NCBI GenBank assembly: GCA_009885605.1
Contig: VFKK01000280.1
Span: 1 to 13,087 of the forward strand
DNA from: Cyclobacteriaceae bacterium
Lineage (GTDB): Bacteria; Bacteroidota; Bacteroidia; Cytophagales; Cyclobacteriaceae
Direction of reading: 5' to 3'
Length of the DNA: 13,087 nucleotides
The notes beneath the pieces are model-generated. The model was not told the origin of the DNA. It saw only the letters and a program-made list of their open reading frames with translations, and ran no database searches. A program made the position numbers and the translations under genes. This document shows positions 1-5,971 of the stretch, in pieces (position 1 is the first letter of the stretch; each line of letters begins with the position of its first letter).

Positions 1-167
1 GTTTCGTATCCGACAAAATCCTTGTCCTGCATACGCTTGAGCAAAGTGGAAACTGTCGTTGCTGCTGGCTTTGGCTCAGGGTATGCTTCCAGCAAGTCTT
101 TCATGAAGGCTTTTTTCAGCCTCCATACGTAATGCATCAGTTCTTCTTCGGTCCTGGAGAGTTTCAT
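1..167 (-). CDS. BlaI/MecI/CopY-family transcriptional repressor, N-terminal part (runs off the left edge)
   Basis: Reading leftward from the ATG at 167-165 gives 55 intact codons and then the window ends. The peptide begins MKLSRTEEELMHYVW and continues to a second helix with TTVSTLLKRMQDKDFV at about residues 37-52. This is the winged-helix DNA-binding domain of BlaI/MecI-type repressors: the early LT.aE..imh.vW helix, then the TTV.TLL.RL..KG recognition helix. The C-terminal dimerisation part, which in this family carries the protease cleavage site, lies outside the window. Family members bind TACA/TGTA dyads as dimers and are often inactivated by a membrane M56 peptidase (BlaR1-like) encoded next door; that partner would be off-window. 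Two matching dyads lie just upstream, so autorepression is likely. A six-codon out-of-frame mini-ORF (184 to 164) ends in a TGA that overlaps this ATG. The signal it responds to cannot be told from here. Confidence 0.88.
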   Translation of the reverse strand, partial: MKLSRTEEELMHYVWRLKKAFMKDLLEAYPEPKPAATTVSTLLKRMQDKDFVGYE

Positions 168-188
168 TTTGAGGCCTTTATCATCTAC

Positions 189-202
189 TCTACAAATGTA
201 GA
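189..202. promoter_or_regulatory. BlaI/MecI-type operator dyad, proximal (over the -7 element)
   Basis: TCTACAAATGTAGA is a perfect inverted repeat with a 2-nt centre. The TACA-N2-TGTA core matches known BlaI/MecI operators. It covers the whole predicted -7 element (193-200) of the repressor gene, so a bound dimer should block RNA polymerase. Its centre is 27 bp from that of the second dyad. Confidence 0.72.
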
Positions 203-223
203 AGAGAAAATCATTTCTACAAG
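193..223 (-). promoter_or_regulatory. Predicted promoter of the BlaI-type repressor gene
   Basis: On the minus strand TACATTTG (200 to 193) matches the Bacteroidota -7 consensus TAnnTTTG at every defined position. It is preceded, after a 19-nt spacer (219 to 201), by CTTG (223 to 220), an acceptable -33 TTG element. The 17-23 nt spacing known for this phylum fits. Transcription would begin near 186-189, leaving a leader of about 20 nt before the ATG at 167. Consensus matching by eye only; no transcript data. Confidence 0.6.
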
Positions 224-230
224 TGTAGAA
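215..230. promoter_or_regulatory. BlaI/MecI-type operator dyad, distal (over the -33 element)
   Basis: TTCTACAAGTGTAGAA is a perfect 7+7 inverted repeat around an AG centre. It shares the CTACA/TGTAG arms of the proximal dyad, and the repeated design makes chance unlikely. The CTTG proposed as the -33 element (220-223 on the minus strand) lies inside it. The pair suggests two repressor dimers spanning the core promoter. Confidence 0.72.
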
Positions 231-410
231 TCAAATTTTTCAAAAAAAAATTCTGAAGCCTTTTCCCCCTCCCATGAATCTTAGAAGTATGGAATGCCCA
301 AATTAAATTGTCTTTGTAACTGGCTATCAATATCCTAATTCCCAGAAAAATTATTCTTCTGCTTTGAACTGAAAAAAAATACTCTCAAAACTTCAAACAG
401 AAGGCTGCCT

Positions 411-446
411 TTTGGACTTAAGTCGATGGAAATTGATAATTTCGAC
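411..446 (+). promoter_or_regulatory. Candidate promoter with dyad symmetry upstream of the glucosidase gene
   Basis: TTTG (411-414) is followed after 22 nt by TAATTTCG (437-444), which matches TAnnTTTG except for one base. The spacer holds a perfect 10-bp palindrome, GACTTAAGTC (415-424). A second, imperfect dyad pairs GTCG (422-425) plus AAATT (430-434) with AATTT (438-442) plus CGAC (443-446), with a 4-nt bulge on the left arm. Either could be an operator, but short palindromes in AT-rich DNA are common, so both regulatory roles are tentative. Confidence 0.35.
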
Positions 447-472
447 GCACCTCAAGAGAAAGAGTATGGTAC

Positions 473-3142
473 ATGTCAGCTGAACAAACAAGATTACAAG
501 AAGATAAAGAGTGCAAAAAACATTGGAAGAAGTGGGGTCCATACCTGACAGAAAGACAATGGGGAACTGTACGGGAGGACTATAGCCCTGATGGGGCAGC
601 CTGGGAAAATGTCACCCATAGCGACGCCCGCAGTAAAGCTTACCGATGGGGTGAGGAGGGAATTGCGGGAATATCCGATTACAAGCAGAAACTTTGTCTT
701 GGCTGGGCTTTTTGGAACGGGAAAGATCCATTCATCAAAGAAAGACTTTTTGGACTAACGGGTAACCAAGGCAACCACGGCGAGGATGTAAAGGAGATCT
801 ATTATTACCTGGATTCCACTCCGACTCACAGCTACATGAAGATGCTTTACAAGTATCCTCAGACCGAATTTCCTTACGAAAAACTTGTCAATGAAAACAA
901 AAAGGCGGGGAAGCTGAATCCGGAATATGAAATCATGGATACAGGCATCTTCGATGAAGATCGCTATTTCGACATTTTCATAGAATATGCTAAGAACGAT
1001 TTTGAGGATATCGTCGCCAAAGCCACCATACACAACAGGGGACCTGAGGATGCTGATATTTGGGTGATGCCCACTTTATGGTTTCGCAAAACCTGGTTTA
1101 CAGGTCATGAGCCTTTCATGCCGAGGCTGAGTAAGACAAATGAAAATTCGATTAAAGCGTTTAGTCCAAAGTCAGGGAATTTTACGATTAATTTCTGTGG
1201 GGAACCCGAATTGAAGTTTTGTGACAATGAAACCAATCAACAGCGTCTCTACAATATTCCAAACGAGAAAAAATTCCTGAAAGACGCCATCAACGATTAT
1301 ATCGTCAATGGTGATTCCACACATATCAATCCGGCAAATTTCGGGACGAAAGCCGCCGCTATTTACAAAATCACCATTCCGGCAGGAGAAAGCAGGGAAG
1401 TGACTTTGAGAATGCAGCACCAGGTGACTGAAGATCCATTGGAGCTCTGCGACGAATGCATGAATCTGCGAAGAATTGAAGCAGATGAGTTTTATCAAAC
1501 TATTCAAGATCGGATTACAGATCCGGATTTGGTGAGGATTCAGCGTCAGGCCTTTGCAGGCATGATGTGGTCAAAGCAATTCTACTACTACGATGTGGAG
1601 CGTTGGCTGGAAGGAGATCCGGGTAGATATTCTCCTCCTGTTTCCAGGAAAAAGGGTAGAAATAGCAAGTGGGTTCACCTGCAGAATTACGACATCATTT
1701 CGATGCCTGATAAGTGGGAATATCCCTGGTATGCGGCATGGGACCTGGCTTTTCACTGTATCCCGATTTCAAGGCTCGATCCGGAATTTGCAAAAGACCA
1801 ACTTTTGCTTTTGCTAAGTGAATGGTACATGCATCCCAATGGACAAATCCCAGCATACGAATGGAATTTTTCGGATGTGAATCCACCCGTGCTTGCGTAT
1901 GCAGTGCAGCGCGTGTACCAGATCGACAAAAAAGCGAATGGAGGAAAAGGTGATCAGGAGTTTCTGGAGAGAGCCTTGCACAAACTCATGCTCAATTTTA
2001 CCTGGTGGGTCAATCAGAAGGATAGTGACGGGAAGAACATTTTCGAGGGAGGATTCCTTGGACTGGATAATATATCACTTTTCGACCGCAGCCATGCAAA
2101 GCACTATCAAGGGAAACTGGAGCAAGCTGACGGTACCTCCTGGATGGCAATGTTCTCTCTGAACATGCTGAGAATGTCTCTCGATTTGTGTGAGTTCAAT
2201 AAAGTCTATCAGTTTACGGCGACGAAGTTTTTGGAGCACTTCCTGTACATCGCCGGAGCTATGAGTAATATTTCCAATGAGCACATTTCTCTTTGGGACG
2301 ACGAAGACAATTTCTTCTACGATGTCTTTCACTTGCAGGGAAAAGAGCCAAACAAAATGAAAGTGCGCTCGATAGTAGGAATTATTCCTTTTTTTGCGGT
2401 GGAGCCGATTCCGGAATACATGTTTGAAAACCTGCCGGAATTTAAAAAGAGACTGGAGTTTTTTCTTCGGGAAAAGCCAAAACTTGCAGCGTTGGTTTCG
2501 AGTTGGATTCAGCCGGGGTATGACAAACGAAGGCTATTCTCGCTTTTAAGAGGTCACCGAATGAAAAGCGTTTTGCATAAAATGCTTGATTCGGAAGAGT
2601 TTCTCAGCGATTTTGGAATCCGATCTTTGTCCAAATACCACGAAAAGAACCCATATACGATGAGGATTAATGGAGATTCTTTTTCCATTAAATACACTCC
2701 CGGTGAATCCGACATGCAGATGTTTGGAGGAAATTCAAACTGGAGAGGTCCGATTTGGTTTCCGATTAATTATCTGATCATTGAATCCCTGAAGAAGTTT
2801 GACTTCTATTATGGAGGTGATTTCTCAATTGAATATCCGACAGGTTCTGGCAATTATCTGACTATGGATATCATTGCCAAGGAGCTTTCGCTTCGCTGCA
2901 TGAAGATCTTTATGCGAGATGAAAATGGTCACAGACCTGTTTTTGGCAGGAACAAGAAATTTCAGGAAGATCCACACTTCAAGGATTACATCCTTTTTTA
3001 TGAGTATTTCCACGGAGATTCAGGACAGGGTCTTGGTGCTTCCCATCAGACAGGGTGGACAGGATTGGTCTCAGAGATGATACATAAGTTTTATAAAAAC
3101 GACGAACAGGTAGCCAATGCTTCTACCCTATTTAGAAGCTAA
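473..3142 (+). CDS. GH63-like (MGH1-type) cytoplasmic glucosidase
   Basis: This 889-residue protein resembles the long bacterial 'glucosidase' group related to glycoside hydrolase family 63, which includes processing alpha-glucosidase I, YgjK and mannosylglycerate/glucosylglycerate hydrolases. Residues 1 to about 345 look beta-rich, and from about 350 a helical (alpha/alpha)6 barrel follows. YPWYAAWDLAFH carries the likely general acid D424. GNSNWRGPIWFP lies near 753-764. YEYFHGDSGQG starts the motif with the likely general base E844, ending in GWTG. Both positions follow the family pattern, so the enzyme should be active and inverting. There is no signal peptide or membrane segment, so it should act on an intracellular alpha-glucoside; the exact substrate is unknown. 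The ATG at 473 is the first in-frame start after a stop at 437-439. An out-of-frame ATG at 466 opens a five-codon ORF across it. The 3' end overlaps rnhB by 26 bp. Confidence 0.85.
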   Translation: MSAEQTRLQEDKECKKHWKKWGPYLTERQWGTVREDYSPDGAAWENVTHSDARSKAYRWGEEGIAGISDYKQKLCLGWAFWNGKDPFIKERLFGLTGNQGNHGEDVKEIYYYLDSTPTHSYMKMLYKYPQTEFPYEKLVNENKKAGKLNPEYEIMDTGIFDEDRYFDIFIEYAKNDFEDIVAKATIHNRGPEDADIWVMPTLWFRKTWFTGHEPFMPRLSKTNENSIKAFSPKSGNFTINFCGEPELKFCDNETNQQRLYNIPNEKKFLKDAINDYIVNGDSTHINPANFGTKAAAIYKITIPAGESREVTLRMQHQVTEDPLELCDECMNLRRIEADEFYQTIQDRITDPDLVRIQRQAFAGMMWSKQFYYYDVERWLEGDPGRYSPPVSRKKGRNSKWVHLQNYDIISMPDKWEYPWYAAWDLAFHCIPISRLDPEFAKDQLLLLLSEWYMHPNGQIPAYEWNFSDVNPPVLAYAVQRVYQIDKKANGGKGDQEFLERALHKLMLNFTWWVNQKDSDGKNIFEGGFLGLDNISLFDRSHAKHYQGKLEQADGTSWMAMFSLNMLRMSLDLCEFNKVYQFTATKFLEHFLYIAGAMSNISNEHISLWDDEDNFFYDVFHLQGKEPNKMKVRSIVGIIPFFAVEPIPEYMFENLPEFKKRLEFFLREKPKLAALVSSWIQPGYDKRRLFSLLRGHRMKSVLHKMLDSEEFLSDFGIRSLSKYHEKNPYTMRINGDSFSIKYTPGESDMQMFGGNSNWRGPIWFPINYLIIESLKKFDFYYGGDFSIEYPTGSGNYLTMDIIAKELSLRCMKIFMRDENGHRPVFGRNKKFQEDPHFKDYILFYEYFHGDSGQGLGASHQTGWTGLVSEMIHKFYKNDEQVANASTLFRS

Positions 3143-3716
3143 TCGGATAGAAGCCGGCTGCGATGAAGTAGGCCGGGGTTGCCTCGCCGGACCAGTCGTA
3201 GCGGCAGCGGTGATTTTGCCTTCTGATTATTCCAATAAGTGGATCAATGATTCGAAAAAACTCGGAAAAAATCAGAGGGAAAATCTAATCGAAGAAATAA
3301 AAGGAAATGCCATTTCCTGGCAAATTGCGGAAGCAACAGTCGAAGAAATCGACGAAATCAACATCGCAAATGCCTCCTTTTTGGCGATGAAAAGAGCGAT
3401 TTTGGGACTTCAAATATCTCCGGAGCATTTGCTAATTGATGGCAATCGCTGGAAGTCAGATTTGCAATTACCTTTTACCTGCGTGATCAAGGGAGATGGG
3501 AAATACAGCAGCATCGCTGCTGCATCAATTCTTGCAAAAGTCTATCGGGATGAATTGATGGGAAAACTTGCTGATGAATTTCCTCATTATGGTTGGGAGA
3601 GAAATGCAGGCTACCCAACTGAATTACACCGCCAAGGGATCAAACAAACCGGATCCTGCATCTGGCATCGAAAAAGCTTTCAGTTGCTGCCTGTTCAATT
3701 GGAATTTGAACTCTAG
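3117..3716 (+). CDS. rnhB: Ribonuclease HII
   Basis: RNase HII removes RNA, including single misincorporated ribonucleotides, from RNA/DNA hybrids in the cytoplasm. The 199-residue protein has the full family signature. GCDEVGRG gives metal ligands D16 and E17 and the GRG motif that recognises the RNA-DNA junction (residues 19-21). LLIDGN gives D108, and KGDGKYSSIAAASILAKVYRD gives D127 and the conserved AAASILAKV helix. The tyrosine of AGYPTELH (Y166) matches the one that stacks at the junction in characterised enzymes. Length is normal for the family. The ATG at 3117 is the only usable start, because an in-frame TAG lies at 3111 and the next Met is residue 91. The gene therefore overlaps the glucosidase by 26 bp and is probably co-transcribed and translationally coupled with it. 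Its stop codon overlaps the stop of the convergent downstream gene. Confidence 0.96.
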   Translation: MLLPYLEANRIEAGCDEVGRGCLAGPVVAAAVILPSDYSNKWINDSKKLGKNQRENLIEEIKGNAISWQIAEATVEEIDEINIANASFLAMKRAILGLQISPEHLLIDGNRWKSDLQLPFTCVIKGDGKYSSIAAASILAKVYRDELMGKLADEFPHYGWERNAGYPTELHRQGIKQTGSCIWHRKSFQLLPVQLEFEL

Positions 3717-3725
3717 TCCTTTTTC
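3693..3725 (+). terminator. Weak candidate terminator at the end of rnhB
   Basis: GTTCAA (3693-3698) and TTGAAC (3706-3711) form a 6-bp stem with a 7-nt loop, followed 6 nt later by CCTTTTT (3718-3724). It lies across the last rnhB codons because there is no intergenic space. The stem is AT-rich and the T tract is displaced, so this is a marginal intrinsic terminator at best. No good terminator is seen for the opposite strand. Confidence 0.22.
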
Positions 3726-4162
3726 GGAGCTTTAATTCTTTCGAAAACAAATTTTCCAACATTTCCGCCTTGGATTATCGGCTCAATCACCAATCTATCC
3801 GGCTCCAGTTCAAGAATTTTTGCCTTTTTGATCTGATTTCCATCATTTATGCTCAGCACATTATCTGCGGACACTTCAATTTTCGCCTTTTTTTGCACTA
3901 TAATTTGATTCACAAAATCAGTGAAATAGAGGCTGTCCGCAGAGATGAATTGATAAACGGTACTTTCTAATCTATAATTGATTTTAGCTTCCATGTTGGA
4001 TTTCATCGTCTCATCTGCCTCTCGGTATTGGGGAGAGTTCCTGACTTTTTCCACCCCATCAAAATGAACCAACTGCCACTTCCCGATAAGGGATTGGGAA
4101 TGGCCCGGATTCCACGTGAATGCTAAAGAGAAAATCAGAATCGCGATCAGAGAAAATTTCAT
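3713..4162 (-). CDS. Small exported lipocalin-like protein
   Basis: The protein of 149 residues starts MKFSLIAILIFSLAF, a short basic end and hydrophobic helix of a signal peptide. Cleavage is likely after HSQ (residue 23), a typical Bacteroidota site. The mature part opens with SLIGKWQLVHFDG, the G.W.L first strand of lipocalin-like domains. Short alternating beta strands follow (QFISADSLYFTDF, KAKILELEPDRLVIEP), ending in FVFERIK. There is no lipobox cysteine, so it is probably periplasmic or secreted rather than a lipoprotein. I chose the ATG at 4162 because an upstream in-frame ATG at 4204 would put 14 polar residues before the signal peptide. The gene follows the HNH gene after 67 bp, so it may have its own promoter; I found none that is convincing. 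Ligand and role are unknown. It ends on the same CTAG as rnhB. Confidence 0.72.
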   Translation of the reverse strand: MKFSLIAILIFSLAFTWNPGHSQSLIGKWQLVHFDGVEKVRNSPQYREADETMKSNMEAKINYRLESTVYQFISADSLYFTDFVNQIIVQKKAKIEVSADNVLSINDGNQIKKAKILELEPDRLVIEPIIQGGNVGKFVFERIKAPKKD

Positions 4163-4229
4163 GTTCTGCAATAGACAATTATTTTGCCAGAAAATATCAC
4201 CCAAACCCTAAACCTTGCCGACCAACTAA

Positions 4230-4739
4230 TTAAGAGATGATTCTGCTCGAAATAAAGGGTAACCACTGCTCCGCTTGCCTTTCAGCGTATTCGGACAAAA
4301 AATAGGAAAGGGACGGTTTGAATGGCTCCTTTCTAAGGATGAAACCTGCCTGTTCGGGAGTTTTATCACCTTTGTTTACATTACATCTGTTGCAGGCTGT
4401 GACCAGATTTGTCCAGGAGGTTTTGCCTCCTTTGGATCTTGGAATCACGTGGTCTATGGTCAGGTGACGCCTGCTTCCGCAATATTGGCATTCTCCCCCA
4501 TCCCTTCGGAAAAGATTTACACGATTGAGAAGGACACCACGATAAGGAATATTTTTATAATGATTCAGACGGATGACTGCAGGATATTCAAAGCTCCGGC
4601 TGACAGTTCTGATCTCTAAAAGTTCGTAAGTGGAAAGACAATTGGCTTTGTCTAGGAGTAATAAAACAATAGCTTTTTGGGGCGACACCACTGCCACCGG
4701 AGAATGATCTAAATTCAGAACTAAAACCCTCTTTTCCAT
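4230..4739 (-). CDS. HNH endonuclease family protein
   Basis: The 169-residue protein has an N-terminal region of about 75 residues starting MEKRVLVLNLDHSPVAVVSP and a C-terminal HNH nuclease fold. C84 and C87 (CQYC) and C116 and C119 (CNRC) form a zinc site. LTIDHVIPRSKGG supplies the catalytic histidine H97, and the motif completes with N111 (TNLV) and N120. All key residues are present, so it should be an active metal-dependent nuclease. This small, single-domain type is a common chromosomal gene in Bacteroidota and is not tied here to a restriction system, toxin or prophage; no methylase or immunity gene is nearby. Its ATG lies 3 bp after the stop of the NlpC-like gene, so it is very likely in the same operon as tsaD and smpB. 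The biological target is unknown; a role in DNA repair or RNA handling is only a guess. Confidence 0.85.
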   Translation of the reverse strand: MEKRVLVLNLDHSPVAVVSPQKAIVLLLLDKANCLSTYELLEIRTVSRSFEYPAVIRLNHYKNIPYRGVLLNRVNLFRRDGGECQYCGSRRHLTIDHVIPRSKGGKTSWTNLVTACNRCNVNKGDKTPEQAGFILRKEPFKPSLSYFLSEYAERQAEQWLPFISSRIIS

Positions 4740-4742
4740 AAC

Positions 4743-5540
4743 TTATCCGACTATTGATCTTGTCTCCAAAACGGCCTGTAAACCCATATTGTTTTTGATA
4801 AATTTCGCCCATTCATCAAGGTCTGTCACACGCATTCGATTATCCATCCAGAGCACTTCTTCTTCTCCCAAAAAGAATGCATAATAAGAATCATGTGTTT
4901 CTAGTAGCCTGAAAATAAGTAAATCGCCCGGTAAAATCTCTTCCATATCGATTGTTCTTCCGGGAATTTTTTGAGAATTCAAGCTGTATCCGGCCATGGT
5001 AACAATAAGCTCAAATCCTTGCTTTTCGTCAAGTCCAAAAATACTCCTGCCACCAGCCAAATATGGCGCATTGATGTATTTCAAAGCAATTTCAATAAGT
5101 TGGTCCCGATCGGCTTTGATGGCGTGGCTTCTGACCGAACCCGTAAATCCAATATTGTCCTGCCAGTTGAAAAGCTCGATTTCAGAAAAATGAAGTCTGC
5201 TTCCCGGTAGAAGATAGAGGTTGGTTCCGAGGTATTCTATTGCCGCGATCGGGCTGATGACAACCTGATAATCCTGATTGAGAAACCTTTGATAATCTGA
5301 TTGGGGGATGTTTTTGAGGGATTTGGAAGATATCCATCCAGAAATCCCGGTATCCTCATGGTAAATTTTGTACCAGTTTTGGTCCGCAGTAAGGGCATTA
5401 ACCTGATAGCATTCTCCAAAAAGCAGTTGGGAAACTAAGGCTGAGTCAACTGTGGGCCTTCGATAAAGTGGAAGAATTGTTTGTCTGCATATTCCAAAAA
5501 CATCAATTAAAGGCAATTCTCTGGAGTTCTCTTTTCGCAT
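4743..5540 (-). CDS. SH3/NlpC-P60-like protein lacking the catalytic residues (pseudo-peptidase)
   Basis: The 265-residue protein has no signal peptide. Residues 15-80 look like a bacterial SH3 domain (GICRQTILPLYRRP, VSQLLFGECYQV, SGWISSKSL). Residues 85-135 resemble a second SH3-like unit, and residues 145-250 resemble the NlpC/P60 (C40) cell-wall peptidase fold. Framing motifs survive: APYLAGGRSIFGLD, LPGDLLIF and the FFLG strand. The active site does not. Where family members read GIDCSGF this one reads GLDEKQGF (169-176), the H of HVGIYLG aligns with Y219, and the third polar residue aligns with W231. The reading frame is open throughout, so it is not an obvious recent pseudogene. It may bind peptidoglycan fragments or a protein without cutting. 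It overlaps smpB by 38 bp (the only in-frame ATG is at 5540; a TTG lies at codon 9) and precedes the HNH gene by 3 bp. Catalytic loss is inferred from a manual alignment. Confidence 0.75.
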   Translation of the reverse strand: MRKENSRELPLIDVFGICRQTILPLYRRPTVDSALVSQLLFGECYQVNALTADQNWYKIYHEDTGISGWISSKSLKNIPQSDYQRFLNQDYQVVISPIAAIEYLGTNLYLLPGSRLHFSEIELFNWQDNIGFTGSVRSHAIKADRDQLIEIALKYINAPYLAGGRSIFGLDEKQGFELIVTMAGYSLNSQKIPGRTIDMEEILPGDLLIFRLLETHDSYYAFFLGEEEVLWMDNRMRVTDLDEWAKFIKNNMGLQAVLETRSIVG

Positions 5541-5970
5541 CTTTTTCCTTCAGGTCCTGTCGTTTATCATGAATCTTTTTTCCTCGGCCCAGTGCAATTT
5601 CCATTTTTGCCAGACCTCGGTCATTGATAAATATACGAACAGGAATGATCGTAAGCCCTTTTTCCTGAGACTTAGTTTGAAGCTTTTCGAGTTCTCTTTT
5701 GCTTAAAAGCAACTTTCTGTCACGGACTGCTTCGTGATTGAAACTTGCAGCCATGGAGTAAGGGGCAATATGCATTTGACGGACATAAAGCTCTCTGTCC
5801 ATAAAGAAGCAAAAGGATTCCGTCAGGGAAACTTTTGCTTCGCGTAGAGATTTGATTTCCGTGCCTTTCAGCACCATTCCGCAGACGTATGTATCAATGA
5901 ATTCAAATTGAAAGCTTGCTTTCTTATTCCTGATATTGATGACTTTGTCAAACTTGTTCGGCTTAGCCAT
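5503..5970 (-). CDS. smpB: SsrA-binding protein SmpB
   Basis: SmpB binds tmRNA and brings it to stalled ribosomes for trans-translation, which rescues the ribosome and tags the unfinished peptide. The 155-residue protein has the usual length and layout. The OB-fold core contains VLKGTEIKSLREAKVSL (residues 33-49) and MHIAPYSMAA. The tRNA-mimic region reads RRG-like lysine-rich helix KRELEKLQTK, then IPVRIFINDRGLAKMEIALG. The basic C-terminal tail GRGKKIHDKRQDLKEKDAKRE enters the decoding centre in known structures. The ATG at 5970 lies 1 bp beyond the tsaD stop, so the two are almost certainly co-transcribed. Its last 38 bp are shared with the start of the NlpC-like gene, suggesting translational coupling. 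The upstream region is A-rich with no Shine-Dalgarno. The tmRNA gene itself (ssrA) is not in the window. Confidence 0.96.
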   Translation of the reverse strand: MAKPNKFDKVINIRNKKASFQFEFIDTYVCGMVLKGTEIKSLREAKVSLTESFCFFMDRELYVRQMHIAPYSMAASFNHEAVRDRKLLLSKRELEKLQTKSQEKGLTIIPVRIFINDRGLAKMEIALGRGKKIHDKRQDLKEKDAKRELQRIAFN

Positions 5971-5971
5971 T

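Larger units (their letters stand above)
168..472. other. Intergenic region between the divergent repressor and glucosidase genes
   Basis: This 305-bp gap is AT-rich and holds no credible ORF or RNA gene. Its left part (168-230) carries the repressor promoter and two operator dyads. The middle (231-400) contains a run of nine A (242-250) and nothing else I can name. The right part (411-446) holds the candidate promoter and dyads of the glucosidase gene. Because the operators lie about 240 bp from the glucosidase start, there is no strong reason to think the BlaI-type protein controls that gene. Confidence 0.8.

Noticed and set aside
230..410. Small RNA, riboswitch or terminator in the middle of the 305-bp gap.
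   Set aside because: The region is AT-rich with an A9 run but has no convincing stem-loop plus T tract or conserved RNA pattern that I can see.
4163..4204. Upstream ATG at 4204 as the start of the lipocalin-like gene (14 extra residues).
   Set aside because: It would place a polar segment before a clear signal peptide; the ATG at 4162 gives a normal K-plus-hydrophobic export signal.
4275..4619. 114-codon open frame on the plus strand opposite the HNH gene.
   Set aside because: It is antisense to a gene with intact zinc and HNH motifs, shows no recognisable domain and has no promoter of its own.
4230..4739. HNH gene as part of a restriction, homing or toxin system.
   Set aside because: No methyltransferase, immunity gene, intron or phage gene is nearby; it sits in a housekeeping operon and matches a common chromosomal family.
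4990..5050. Possible frameshift explaining the missing catalytic Cys of the NlpC-like protein.
   Set aside because: Reading through in frame keeps GGRSIFGLD before and GF plus later motifs after the site, so no frame change is needed; the Cys is truly absent.
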